A DNA stretch of 64,000 nt from Chloroflexota bacterium (GTDB lineage Bacteria > Chloroflexota > Dehalococcoidia > Lucifugimonadales > Australimonadaceae). Positions within the stretch are counted from its first letter, which is position 1. Each line of letters opens with the position of its first letter. A program made the position numbers and the translations under genes. Location of the stretch: NCBI GenBank assembly GCA_009838965.1, contig VXQP01000104.1, forward strand, positions 40,798 to 104,797. The letters run 5' to 3'. Below the pieces are notes generated by a model. It was not told where the DNA came from. It did no database searches and saw only the letters and a program-made list of their open reading frames with translations. This document shows positions 55,270 through 64,000 of the stretch, in pieces.

Positions 55270-56181
55270 CTATGCCCGGCCCCCGGAAACGAGGCTCCGC
55301 ACCATCTCCACGGCTCGCGGAACGTCTACTCCGACCGCCACCTTCACTGTCCCGCCTCCGTATCCTGCGACGGTCCGTCCTCGTTCCTCCCCGTCCGTCA
55401 CGACAGATACCTGTGCCGGGCGGCACGTCAGGATGTCCGGGTCGATCGCCGTCGCCACGGCCAGCGGGTCGTGCAGGAAGAACTCTTGGAGGTCGGCCCG
55501 CTCCCTGAACCGGTCCGCCAGGATACCGTTGCCCAGCTGAGCCGACTTCGACGTTCCCTCGAACCACTTTGGGCCGTCGCGGCGGTGCATGGACGTTCGG
55601 CGCGTCACGTCGAGACCGACGAGCGTCACCGGCACTCCCGAAGCGAAGACGGTGTTGGCGGCCCAAGGGTCTTCGTGGATGTTGAACTCGGCGTAGGGTG
55701 TGATGTTGCCCGGCACCTCGAACGCTCCGCCCATGACGACTATCTCCGAGAGCGCATCCACGAGGTCAGGGCGGCTCTCCAGAGCGGCGGCAACGTTGGT
55801 GAGCGGGCCGAGCGCGATGACGGCCAGCGGTTCGGCAGACGCAGCGACTCGCTCGCAGATGAACTCGACCGCGCTCATCCCGTGCGGCCTCAGCGTTGGT
55901 GCGGGCAGGGGAACGCCGAGCCCCCCTGCGCCGTGGACGTGATACGCGTGGGTGAACGAGCCCTGCAACGGCTCGCCGGCGCCGACCGCCACCGGTACGG
56001 CGCTCTGCTTCCCACCGAGGTGTTCGAGCAGCCGGAGCGCGTTGCCTGTGGTGTCCGACAGCGTGGCGTTCCCGCCGACCGTGGTGATGCCCTCGATCTG
56101 CAGGTCGGCGGAATTCAGCGCCATCATGAGCGCGAGGGCGTCGTCGACGCCGGGGTCCGTATCGACTATGACCGTACGCAT
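55270..56181 (-). CDS. Inosine-uridine preferring nucleoside hydrolase family protein
   Basis: 303 aa; VIVDTDPGVDDALALMMAL; VIALGPLTNVAAALESRPDL; EFNIHEDPWAA. Confidence 0.95.
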   Translation of the reverse strand: MRTVIVDTDPGVDDALALMMALNSADLQIEGITTVGGNATLSDTTGNALRLLEHLGGKQSAVPVAVGAGEPLQGSFTHAYHVHGAGGLGVPLPAPTLRPHGMSAVEFICERVAASAEPLAVIALGPLTNVAAALESRPDLVDALSEIVVMGGAFEVPGNITPYAEFNIHEDPWAANTVFASGVPVTLVGLDVTRRTSMHRRDGPKWFEGTSKSAQLGNGILADRFRERADLQEFFLHDPLAVATAIDPDILTCRPAQVSVVTDGEERGRTVAGYGGGTVKVAVGVDVPRAVEMVRSLVSGGRA

Positions 56182-56307
56182 ACGCGCGACTTGCTCCGTG
56201 GAAGTGGAAGAGTACGCTATCGTTCCTGAACGCCGGACGCTATATTCCCATCAGCAGACAGTCTACGGCGAGCACTGACGTGTCGGGGTCCCGAGAGGAG
56301 CATCACC

Positions 56308-57057
56308 ATGCTTGAACCCATCGACTGGCGAGCGCGCATCGGCCTCATCACGACCAGCGGGCAGCTCATCACCGAGTCCCGGTTCCCGTATCTCGCCCCG
56401 AAGGGCGTTACCTTCCACGTGACGCGCATGCTGAACCAGGGCGGCGGCATGGCCGCTCTCATCGAGATGGAGAAGCAGTCCTGGCGCGCCGTGGAAGAAC
56501 TGTCCACCGCTCGCGTTACCTCGCTGGGGTACTGCTGCACGGTGAGTGGAGCGCTGCGTGGCCTGCAGGGCGACATCGACTTCTGCCGCGAGGTCAAGCA
56601 GCGGTACGGCATCCCGACCACCTCCACCATGCTGGCCGCCGTCGAAGCGCTCAAGACGCTGGGTCTGGAGCGCATCGTCGTCACCAGCCCTTACCAGGAC
56701 GATCACCACGAATCGGAGCGTAAGTACCTGGTGGAAGCTGGTATCGACGCCTTCAAGATGAAGGGCATGGGCAAGTCCACCAGCAAGGAGTTCAGCACGA
56801 CTCAGCCCCAGGAGATCTACGACTTCAGCATGGCCCACTGGGATCCATCCGCCGACGGTCTGTTCGTCAGCTGCATGAACCTCGACGCCATCGCCGTGGC
56901 CCAGGACCTCGAGGACGCCATCGGCAAGCCGGTGATCACCTCGCACACGGTGACGCTCTGGCGGACGCTCTCCCTCTCGGGCATCGACGACCCCATCGAA
57001 GGCCTGGGCCGACTGCTGACGATGCCCCGGGTCGGCGCAGTGGCAGCAGCGGTGTAG
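56308..57057 (+). CDS. Maleate cis-trans isomerase / arylmalonate decarboxylase / Asp-Glu racemase superfamily protein
   Basis: 249 aa; RIGLITTSGQLITESRF; TSLGYCCTVSGALRG; TTSTMLAAVEALKTLGLERIVVTSPYQ; GLFVSCMNLDA. Confidence 0.85.
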   Translation: MLEPIDWRARIGLITTSGQLITESRFPYLAPKGVTFHVTRMLNQGGGMAALIEMEKQSWRAVEELSTARVTSLGYCCTVSGALRGLQGDIDFCREVKQRYGIPTTSTMLAAVEALKTLGLERIVVTSPYQDDHHESERKYLVEAGIDAFKMKGMGKSTSKEFSTTQPQEIYDFSMAHWDPSADGLFVSCMNLDAIAVAQDLEDAIGKPVITSHTVTLWRTLSLSGIDDPIEGLGRLLTMPRVGAVAAAV

Positions 57058-57105
57058 GCCGCCGGAGAGGCCACCGGAACCGTACCCGCGACCGAGCGCC
57101 ATTCC

Positions 57106-57134
57106 TTGACACCCGGTTCGCAGATTCCTAGTGT
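57106..57134 (+). promoter_or_regulatory. Putative promoter of the 57164 amidohydrolase
   Basis: TTGACA-N17-TAGTGT. Confidence 0.55.
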
Positions 57135-57163
57135 GCAGTCGTTGGCAGACAGGGAGGCACGAG

Positions 57164-58333
57164 ATGGCGAAGAACGGATTCAAGGTCATCGACAGCGATA
57201 TGCACATCATCGAGCCGGTGGACCTGTGGCAGCGGTACATCGACCCAGGCTTCAGGGGCGTTGCCCCCATCGGAACGGCGAACAGCGCTTCCGACCTGAA
57301 CCTCATCCACCCGGACGGACGCCTCTGGGGGAGGGACCCTCTCAGGGCGATGCCCACAGGCCGCCCCGCCGGACGGAACTTCGAAGAGGTGGAGGAGCGC
57401 TACCGCCCCCACGCCGACCGAGGCTACAGCAACGAGGTTCAGTTGGAAGCGATGGATATCGAGGGGATCGACGTGGCGGTCATCTACCCCAGCCGGGGCC
57501 TGCACGCCTTGGGCGAGCCGGACATGGACCCCGCCCTCGCGGCAGCAGTCGCCCGGGCCTACAACGACTGGCTATTCGATTTCTGCAAGGCGGACCCGCA
57601 GCGGCTCCTGGGGGCGGGCATGATCTCGGTCTTCGACGTGGACGACGCCGTTGCCGAATCGCGGCGGGCCGTCAAGGAGTTGGGGTTCCGCTCCGTTTTC
57701 CTGAGGCCAAACATGGTCAACAACCGTCCCTGGCACGACTCGTACTACGAACCGCTCTGGGACACGTTGGAGGAGCTCGACGTGCCGCTCGGCTTCCACG
57801 AGGCCATCTTCACGGGTCTGCCGGAGGTGGGCTGGCAGTTCGGCCAGAACTTCATGCTGCGCCACACCTTCTGTCACCCGGTAGAGCAGATGCTGTGCGT
57901 GGCCAGCTTCGCCGGCGCGGGCATCTTCGAGCGCCACCCGAACCTCAAAGTGGCGTTCCTGGAGGGGAACTGCAGCTGGCTGCCCTTCTTCCTCTGGCGG
58001 CTCGACGAGCACTGGGAGCAGATGGGGGACGTCTGGGCGCCGGAGCTCAAGATGGCTCCGAGCGAATACTTCAAGAGGCAGGGTTATGCGTCGGTCGAGG
58101 CTGACGAGGAACCGGTGAAGTACGCCATCGACTGGATGCCGAACCGGAACCTGGTCTTCTCGACCGACTATCCCCATGGGGACTCCAAGTACCCCTACGC
58201 CGTCGACCGCTTCCTCCGGTTGGGCGCCGGTAACCCGGAAGAGAAGATGGGCATCAGCGATGAAGACAAGCGGAGGATCCTCTGGGACAACTGCGCCGAG
58301 CTGTATGGCATCAAGGAGCCCGTAGCGAGCTAG
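57164..58333 (+). CDS. Amidohydrolase_2 family metal-dependent hydrolase
   Basis: MAKNGFKVIDSDMHIIEPVDLW; GFHEAIF; VFSTDYPHGDSKYP. Confidence 0.9.
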   Translation: MAKNGFKVIDSDMHIIEPVDLWQRYIDPGFRGVAPIGTANSASDLNLIHPDGRLWGRDPLRAMPTGRPAGRNFEEVEERYRPHADRGYSNEVQLEAMDIEGIDVAVIYPSRGLHALGEPDMDPALAAAVARAYNDWLFDFCKADPQRLLGAGMISVFDVDDAVAESRRAVKELGFRSVFLRPNMVNNRPWHDSYYEPLWDTLEELDVPLGFHEAIFTGLPEVGWQFGQNFMLRHTFCHPVEQMLCVASFAGAGIFERHPNLKVAFLEGNCSWLPFFLWRLDEHWEQMGDVWAPELKMAPSEYFKRQGYASVEADEEPVKYAIDWMPNRNLVFSTDYPHGDSKYPYAVDRFLRLGAGNPEEKMGISDEDKRRILWDNCAELYGIKEPVAS

Positions 58334-58370
58334 CGGCTCACAGCGAACACCGCCGGTTCAGGAGAGAGAC

Positions 58371-59723
58371 ATGCCCTACAACAGACAGGGACGGACCAAG
58401 GACTTTCCGGTGTTCGACTGCGACAGTCATATCTTCGAGCCCCCTGACGTGTGGGAGAAGTACATCCCGTCCCATCAGCGGGAGTTCGCCAAGTCTCATC
58501 TCTACGTGGACAACGACCGGGGCATCCGTGTGCTGAACGGCAGGAAATCGTTCCTGGACCCACGCACCTTCTCGTACGCGGCTGAGGTCTGGAACCCCAC
58601 GATAACGAAGAGCGACATCGGTGCGGTCAGCCCCGAAGACCCGGACTGGGACGAGCGGGTAGGGAGGAACGCCATCACACGAGACCCCTACGCCCGGCTG
58701 CGGGAGATGGACGCCTGCGGCATCGACCAGGTGATGGTGTTTCCCTCGGCGCCCATGATCCAGATGCCGCTGGTGAAGAACGCGGAGGCCGCTCGCATCT
58801 GCGCCCGCGCCTACAACGACTGGGTCGACGACTACTGCTCAGCCAACAGGCGGCGGCTCTACCCCTGCGGCATCATCGCCCCGCAGGACGTGGACTTCGC
58901 CATCGAGGAATTGCGCCGCATCGCCGGGATGGGGTTCAAAGCTGCCGCCGTGCGCCCCATCCTGTCCAATGGTAAGTATCCGACCTTCCCTGAGTATGAC
59001 CGCCTCTGGCACGAGTTCGAATCGCTGGGTCTGGCGCTGTGCATGCACACCTTCATCGCACCGGGGACCATGAGTCGGGAGCTGGCCGAGCGGATAGCGG
59101 TCGTGCACGAGGAGGCCGGGATAAGAGACCCTCAGACCTTCGAGCCGGAGGTCAGCGCCTATTCACCGGGACAGTTCGTTCCCAACATCATGGAGGCCAT
59201 GGGGTCGGTGGTGCCTTCGCTGGAGCCGCTGAGCTTCGTGGCCGAGGCCATGAACTGGCTGACCATCGTGCTTATGTCAGGCTGGCTGGAGAAGTTCCCC
59301 GGACTTCGGGTGGCCGTGCTGGAGTCCAACGCGTCCTGGCTACCACTGGTGCTGGAGAAGGCCGAGGGCTTCCTGGACCTTCATCGACATATCCTCGAGC
59401 GGGCGAACCTGAAGATCGGTGACCCGGAGGAAGTCTTCAACCGGCAGTGCTTCATCGGTTTCGAGGCCGACGAGGACCCCGTGCTTCGCCTCTGGGACAT
59501 GTACGAGAACGTGGGGATATGGGCCTCGGATATGCCGCACCATGACGCCGCCGATGCATGGGAAGCCATCGATCGTATGACCGGGTGGGGTGTGCCGCAG
59601 ACCGCTCAGCTGAAGTTCCTTGGGGGGAACGCCTGCCGGCTGTACGGCATCGAGCAGCAGTTGTTCGTCACCGAGGCGCCCGCCGAGTACACGCCTCAGA
59701 AGCTGCCGCGCATCTTCTCGTAG
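58371..59723 (+). CDS. Amidohydrolase_2 family metal-dependent hydrolase
   Basis: 450 aa; FPVFDCDSHIFEPPDVWEKYIP; CMHTFI; WASDMPHHDAAD. Confidence 0.9.
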   Translation: MPYNRQGRTKDFPVFDCDSHIFEPPDVWEKYIPSHQREFAKSHLYVDNDRGIRVLNGRKSFLDPRTFSYAAEVWNPTITKSDIGAVSPEDPDWDERVGRNAITRDPYARLREMDACGIDQVMVFPSAPMIQMPLVKNAEAARICARAYNDWVDDYCSANRRRLYPCGIIAPQDVDFAIEELRRIAGMGFKAAAVRPILSNGKYPTFPEYDRLWHEFESLGLALCMHTFIAPGTMSRELAERIAVVHEEAGIRDPQTFEPEVSAYSPGQFVPNIMEAMGSVVPSLEPLSFVAEAMNWLTIVLMSGWLEKFPGLRVAVLESNASWLPLVLEKAEGFLDLHRHILERANLKIGDPEEVFNRQCFIGFEADEDPVLRLWDMYENVGIWASDMPHHDAADAWEAIDRMTGWGVPQTAQLKFLGGNACRLYGIEQQLFVTEAPAEYTPQKLPRIFS

Positions 59724-59739
59724 CGGCGACGCAGGTACG

Positions 59740-60654
59740 CTACGCTTCCCCGCTCCGACTGGAGAAGTCGATGCCTGCCGCCTCTTCCTGAAGCTTCAAC
59801 AGGGACGCTGTGCTCTGCCGGCCCCAGCCTCGCACCATCCCCTCGACCATGTACTGCTCGACCAGGGCGGCTATGGGCATCGGCACGTCGAACTCGCGGG
59901 CGACGTCCATCGCCAGACCCACGTCCTTCCGGGAGAGCGCGAGGGTGAAGGTGGCCGGAGCATCGGGGAGCGGCTCGGACACGGCCTTGGCGAAGGACTC
60001 CCTGAGCTGGTGCATCTGCGTGTCCAGTCCCCAATACATGCACTCCCAGAGGGTCGGCGGGTCGACGCCGGCCTTGGCTCCCAGCACCAGCCCCTTGCCG
60101 ATGGCCAGTCCGATGCCTCGACGCACGAGGTTGTGGGCCAGCTTGATGTATGTCCCTGTTCCCAACTCTCCGGTGTACACGACCGTGTCCGAGAATGCGT
60201 CCAGCACCGGCTTCACGCGGTCGTAGACAGCTCGGTCTCCGCTGGCCAGCACCTGTACGCTCCGTTGTTGGATGCCTCCCTTGCCTACGATCAGGGGCGC
60301 GTCCAGCACTTCGGCGCCCTTCGCCCGGAACGCTTCCCCGATCTTGCGGATCGTGTTGGGATGGCTGCTCGTGAGGTCGACGTAGACCTTCCCGCTTCCG
60401 ATGCCCGCCATGAGCCCACCGGCACCGAGAGCGACCAACTCCACTTCTCTCGGGCTGGGAAGCGACGTCACGATCACGTCCGACCCCTCGGCCACCTCCG
60501 TGGGCGTTGCGCCGAAACGCGCGCCCGATTCCAGGAGCGGGCGCGTTGCCTCTTCGTTGAGGTCGTTGACGATCAGCGGGTAGCCGGCCGCGCCGATGTT
60601 CGCGGCGATGGCCCCGCCCATATTCCCCAGGCCGACGAACCCTACTGTCTCCAT
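59740..60654 (-). CDS. NAD(P)-dependent 3-hydroxyisobutyrate dehydrogenase-like protein
   Basis: 304 aa; VGFVGLGNMGGAIAANI; YTGELGTGTYIKLAHNLV. Confidence 0.92.
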   Translation of the reverse strand: METVGFVGLGNMGGAIAANIGAAGYPLIVNDLNEEATRPLLESGARFGATPTEVAEGSDVIVTSLPSPREVELVALGAGGLMAGIGSGKVYVDLTSSHPNTIRKIGEAFRAKGAEVLDAPLIVGKGGIQQRSVQVLASGDRAVYDRVKPVLDAFSDTVVYTGELGTGTYIKLAHNLVRRGIGLAIGKGLVLGAKAGVDPPTLWECMYWGLDTQMHQLRESFAKAVSEPLPDAPATFTLALSRKDVGLAMDVAREFDVPMPIAALVEQYMVEGMVRGWGRQSTASLLKLQEEAAGIDFSSRSGEA

Positions 60655-60668
60655 AGCGTCCCCCTGTG

Positions 60669-61607
60669 CTACCTGTTGCGGGCCAACTCCCGAGCGAAGT
60701 CCTCCATCCCCTCGGTCAGGCCGTAGGCGCTCCGGTAGCCCGTCTCTTCCTGCAGGCGAAGGATGCTCAGGGGCTGCGCCCGGTCGGGCGTGTAGTTCAT
60801 GCTCCCACCCTCAACAGGCCGCACCTCCACGCCGGGGAGTGCCGCCCGGAGGGCTTCAACCACATGCTCCACCTTGGACAGCGCCCCGCTGCCCAGGTTG
60901 TAGACCTTGCTCTCGAGCGGCTTCTCGCAGAGCAGGGCCACACCCTGGGCCACGTCCCTGGCGTAGACGTAGTCATTGGAGCCGAAGAGCTGAGAGTCCA
61001 CCTCGACGGGGCCACCCCGAAGGCCGGTCTCCAGCAGTCGGTGCAGGACCTCGCCGATCAGGTCTCCTCCCGTGTAATGGCCGAAGCCGTACACCTGGGC
61101 GAACCGTGCGGTCGCGACCTCCAGCCCGTACGCGCCGGCGTAGGACTGCAGGATCACCTCGCAGGCCAGCTTGCTGGCCCTGTAGAACGCGTTGGAGACG
61201 ACGGGGTAGTCCTCGGTGACCGGAGACGTTGGCTGCAGCCCCCACCGGTACACGCCGAACGTGCTGGCAAAGATCAGCCGCCGCGCGCCGGTCAACCGGG
61301 CTGCCTCGGCCACGGCGATGGCGCCCCCGATGTTGGCGCCGAGACCGGCGTAGGGCCGTTGGGCGAGGCGGTCGCCGATCACATAGGCGGTATGGACGAC
61401 GGCGTCCGTCCGCTCCTGCTGCATGGTCTCGATCAGCGCCGGAAGGTCCCGCACGTCCCCCCGGAACACCGGCAGGTCGCCTGCCACCCGCCGGATGTAG
61501 TCCTCGCTGGGGGAGACGTCGTAGAGCGCGGCCCGGTGCCCGCGCTCACTCAAGGTCTGCGCGATGTGGCATCCCACCAGCCCTGCACCCGTGATCAGGA
61601 TGTTCAA
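60669..61607 (-). CDS. NAD-dependent epimerase/dehydratase (extended SDR)
   Basis: NILITGAGLVGCHIAQTLSERGH; FASTFGVYRWG; YRASKLACEVI (YxxxK); probable TTG start at 61607. Confidence 0.88.
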   Translation of the reverse strand: MNILITGAGLVGCHIAQTLSERGHRAALYDVSPSEDYIRRVAGDLPVFRGDVRDLPALIETMQQERTDAVVHTAYVIGDRLAQRPYAGLGANIGGAIAVAEAARLTGARRLIFASTFGVYRWGLQPTSPVTEDYPVVSNAFYRASKLACEVILQSYAGAYGLEVATARFAQVYGFGHYTGGDLIGEVLHRLLETGLRGGPVEVDSQLFGSNDYVYARDVAQGVALLCEKPLESKVYNLGSGALSKVEHVVEALRAALPGVEVRPVEGGSMNYTPDRAQPLSILRLQEETGYRSAYGLTEGMEDFARELARNR

Positions 61608-61648
61608 TTCGCTGTCCTTACGGTCCCACGACGCTGCGGCCAGCCCTG

Positions 61649-61981
61649 TCAGGCCGGATGAGGCGAGCGGTCGATGATGACCCAGCGCTCCGCGATCCGG
61701 CCGTCGACGATCCGGAGGACCTCCACGCCCCGGGGCATGCGCATCACCACCTTGTCGTCCTCGGCGATGAGGTCCTCGATCTCGATGTGGAAGTCCGGGC
61801 GCTTGCGGAGGTTGATGACGAGGTTGCGGATGCCCTCCCGGCCGATCGCGGGGCCGAAGGCGCTGGAGTTGAAGACGTCCCTGAAGTCGGGCGAGATGAG
61901 CTCGTCGATGAGGTCCAGCCTGCCCTGGTTCTCCACCTCCTCGTAGAAGCGTCGAACGATCTCCTTGTTCGTGGCGGACAT
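61649..61981 (-). CDS. SnoaL-like/ester-cyclase family NTF2-fold protein
   Basis: 110 aa; NKEIVRRFYEEVENQGRLDLIDELISPDFRD; VVMRMPRGVEVLRIVDGRIAERWVIID. Confidence 0.88.
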   Translation of the reverse strand: MSATNKEIVRRFYEEVENQGRLDLIDELISPDFRDVFNSSAFGPAIGREGIRNLVINLRKRPDFHIEIEDLIAEDDKVVMRMPRGVEVLRIVDGRIAERWVIIDRSPHPA

Positions 61982-62027
61982 CGAGGTCCCTCCCGTTGAG
62001 TGGTGTGTCCGGGGGCCGTCCCCGGGG

Positions 62028-62056
62028 GATGCTAGGAGCCGCTCCAGGGGGCGTCA
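62028..62056 (-). promoter_or_regulatory. Putative promoter of the SnoaL-like gene
   Basis: Minus strand TTGACG-N17-TAGCAT. Confidence 0.5.
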
Positions 62057-62079
62057 AGGTTGGCACTTGCCCTGCCACG

Positions 62080-64000
62080 TCACCACTCCTCATCCTCCGG
62101 CGGTGATGACTGCTCTTCGCTGTCTTTGCCCCAGCAGACGGGCGTGCCGTCCGCTTCGAGCGCGCAGGTGTGGCTGTGGCCCGCGCTGATGGCAGTGAAG
62201 GTCTTGCCGGGCGGCGGTGTAAGTTGGCCGTAAGCGTTATCTTTGCCCCAGCAGACTGCCGAGCCATCTTCCTTGAGGGCGCAACTATGCCGCCGCGCGC
62301 ACGATATCGAAATGAATGTGTTACCTGTGGGCGCGGACAACAGGTTCCATTTGGTGGAGAACCCCCAACAGGCTATGGAGCCATCCGTCTTGATCCCGCA
62401 CATGTGCAGGTCGCCCGCACTGATCGCCTTGAACGTGGCCCCCTCCGGCGGCGTCATCTGGCCGTGGTCGTTGTCAACGCCTCCCCAACAGACGACAGTA
62501 CCGGTGGAAGTAAGGCCGCAGGTGTGGGTCTCTCCGGCAGTTATTGCTGTGAATGTCGAGTCTGCCGGTGGAGACGATTGCTCTTTTTCATCGCTTCCCC
62601 AACAGACCGGCGTGCCGTCGTCCTTGAGCGCACATGAATGGTGGTCTCCCGCTGTGATGGCAGCGTGGGACGGCGTTGGTGCAGACGGTGGAGTGGGCGT
62701 CGGTGTAGGGGTGGGCGTGGCCGTAGGAGTAGGAGTCGGTGTTGGCGTTGGTGTGGGAGTTGCCGTAGGCGTCGGTGTGGGCGTAGGCGTTGGTGTGGGT
62801 GTAGGTGTGGGAGTTGCCGTAGGCGTCGGTGTAGGAGTGGGCGTAGGAGTAGGAGTGGGCGTAGGAGTAGGCGTCGGTGTGGGCGTAGGCGTCGGTGTGG
62901 GCGTAGGCGTTGGTGTGGGAGTTGCCGTAGGCGTTGGTGTGGGTGTAGGGGTAGGCGTGGCCGTAGGAGTGGGCGTCGGAGTTGGTGTAGGGGTGGGAGT
63001 CGGCGTTGGGTCCAGGGTGGAAGGGGATGATTGTCCCGAGTCGTTACTGCCCCAACAGATAGGTGTGCGGTCACCTTGCAGTGCGCAGGTGTGCTTCTCT
63101 CCTGCGCTTATCTCAACGAACGTCGAACCGGCGGGAGGGGTGGACTGGCCTTGGTCATCCTCACCCCAGCAGACGGGTGCCCCGTCGGAAGTCAGGGCGC
63201 AGCTATGGCGCCGCCCGCACGAGAGCGAGGCGAGCGTCTTATCTGTGGGAACACCGGACACCTGCCCCTTGTTGTCCAATCCCCAGCAGGCTACGGAGCC
63301 GTCTGCCTTGATGCCACAGGTGTGGAGGTAGCCCGCACTTATCGCTGTAAACGTGGTTTTCTCGGGCGGTGACACCTGACCATGGTCGTTGTCCACTCCG
63401 CCCCAACAGACGGCGGTGCCGGTTGAAGTGAGAGCGCACGTATGGGTCTCTCCGGCGCTGATCGCGGTGAATGTCGAGCCTGTAGGTGGCGACGATTGCC
63501 CTTTCTCGTCGTCACCCCAACAGATCGGCGTGCCGTCGCTCTCCTGCGCACAGGTATGGATGTATCCGGCGCTGATGCTGACGAACGCCTTGTCAGATGG
63601 AGGGGAGGCCTGTCTGTTGTCGTTTTCTCCCCAGCAGATGGGCGAACCGTCGGCTTTGAGTCCGCACGTGTATGCCCCACCAGCGGTGATGTCGGTCAAC
63701 GTCGTGTCTGCAGGTGGAGACGATTGGCCCTTCGCGTCATCACCCCAGCAGACGGGCGTGCCGTCTGACTCGAGTGCACATGAATGGTGGGCGCCCGCTC
63801 CTATGGTCTGCTGAGCCGCTTCCTTGATGGGCGCTGGCGTAGGAGTAGGCGTCGGTGTGGGCGTTGGGGTAGGTGTCGGAGTAGGCGAAGGGGTTGGAGT
63901 GGGTGTAGGTGTTGCCGTTGGCGGACGGGACGGCTCGGGAGTATTGGTCGGAGTGGGGGAAGGTGTCGGCGTAGGGGTGGGTGTGGGAGTGGGCGTAGGG
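62080..64000 (-). CDS. RCC1-like repeat protein with long Pro-Thr linkers; 5'-truncated by window edge
   Basis: Frame stays open from 63699 to 64000 ([18 protein letters not shown]...[39 protein letters not shown]...); >=12 repeats of the HTCAL..DGTxVCWG type. Confidence 0.9.
   Translation of the reverse strand, partial: PTPTPTPTPTPTPSPTPTNTPEPSRPPTATPTPTPTPSPTPTPTPTPTPTPTPTPAPIKEAAQQTIGAGAHHSCALESDGTPVCWGDDAKGQSSPPADTTLTDITAGGAYTCGLKADGSPICWGENDNRQASPPSDKAFVSISAGYIHTCAQESDGTPICWGDDEKGQSSPPTGSTFTAISAGETHTCALTSTGTAVCWGGVDNDHGQVSPPEKTTFTAISAGYLHTCGIKADGSVACWGLDNKGQVSGVPTDKTLASLSCGRRHSCALTSDGAPVCWGEDDQGQSTPPAGSTFVEISAGEKHTCALQGDRTPICWGSNDSGQSSPSTLDPTPTPTPTPTPTPTPTATPTPTPTPTPTATPTPTPTPTPTPTPTPTPTPTPTPTPTPTPTPTPTATPTPTPTPTPTPTPTPTATPTPTPTPTPTPTATPTPTPTPTPPSAPTPSHAAITAGDHHSCALKDDGTPVCWGSDEKEQSSPPADSTFTAITAGETHTCGLTSTGTVVCWGGVDNDHGQMTPPEGATFKAISAGDLHMCGIKTDGSIACWGFSTKWNLLSAPTGNTFISISCARRHSCALKEDGSAVCWGKDNAYGQLTPPPGKTFTAISAGHSHTCALEADGTPVCWGKDSEEQSSPPEDEEW
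62693..63010. repeat. Low-complexity Pro-Thr coding repeat (6-nt units, higher-order 54-nt spacing)
   Basis: Ala-interruption markers GTTGCCGTAGG at 62759, 62813, 62921 (54 and 108 nt apart). Confidence 0.85.
63838..64000. repeat. Second Pro-Thr coding repeat reaching the window end
   Basis: ggcgtaggagtaggcgtcggtgtgggcg...; same coding frame as 62080-63699. Confidence 0.85.

Noticed and set aside
62693-63010. CRISPR-like array appearance
   Set aside because: No conserved repeat with unique spacers; it is a 6-nt coding microsatellite in frame with RCC1 repeats.
62243-63331. 362-aa plus-strand ORF with (VG)n
   Set aside because: VGVGVG is the reverse translation of the PT-coding microsatellite; RCC1 repeats are on the minus strand.
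63699-63699. Start of the RCC1 protein at 63699
   Set aside because: It is an internal TTG Leu codon; the frame continues open to 64000 with RCC1 and PT sequence.
1-64000. Prophage, IS transposase, secondary-metabolite NRPS/PKS or antiphage defence island
   Set aside because: No integrase, transposase, capsid, A/KS/C domain, restriction or CBASS-type motif seen in the ORF translations.

Overview
This is a 64 kb high-GC bacterial chromosomal window. Gene content (many Amidohydrolase_2 paralogs, a Rieske dioxygenase, a T-box-led ilv/leu operon, GAAC-N4-GTTC SOS box) suggests a Chloroflexota/Dehalococcoidia-SAR202-like organism, but this taxonomy is inference only. I see no rRNA, tRNA, CRISPR array, transposase or phage module. 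The left half is mostly housekeeping: crcB, tyrA-like, Dpp/Opp-type permeases, a Gld-type ABC exporter with DUF4340, 7Fe ferredoxin, Lrp/AsnC, YHS+CopA, HtpX, an aminotransferase, LexA, S20, a full ilvBNC-leuACDB operon, trpA-aroH-aroF-ribF-tyrS, a K+ channel and a Ca2+-type P-ATPase. The right half (39-62 kb) is an accessory catabolic region: cupins, DUF2848, MFS transporters, hydrolases, four-plus amidohydrolases, a Rieske dioxygenase alpha/beta pair, a LigB-type dioxygenase, a nucleoside hydrolase, a maleate-isomerase/Asp-Glu-racemase-like protein, a 3-HIBADH-like dehydrogenase and an epimerase. The window ends inside a giant RCC1-repeat/Pro-Thr-linker protein. The most interesting signals are: (1) a Leu-type T-box leader and promoter upstream of ilvB; (2) an AbrB-PIN module with its own promoter, operator and hairpin embedded inside the leu operon; (3) a near-identical ~41-nt promoter/operator shared by two catabolic genes; (4) a putative Phe/Tyr-rich leader peptide before DAHP synthase; (5) a twice-frameshifted NUDIX pseudogene; (6) the duplicated RCC1-block/PT-linker surface protein; (7) interspersed palindromic repeat families; (8) a tandem, degenerate desulforedoxin-like miniprotein.
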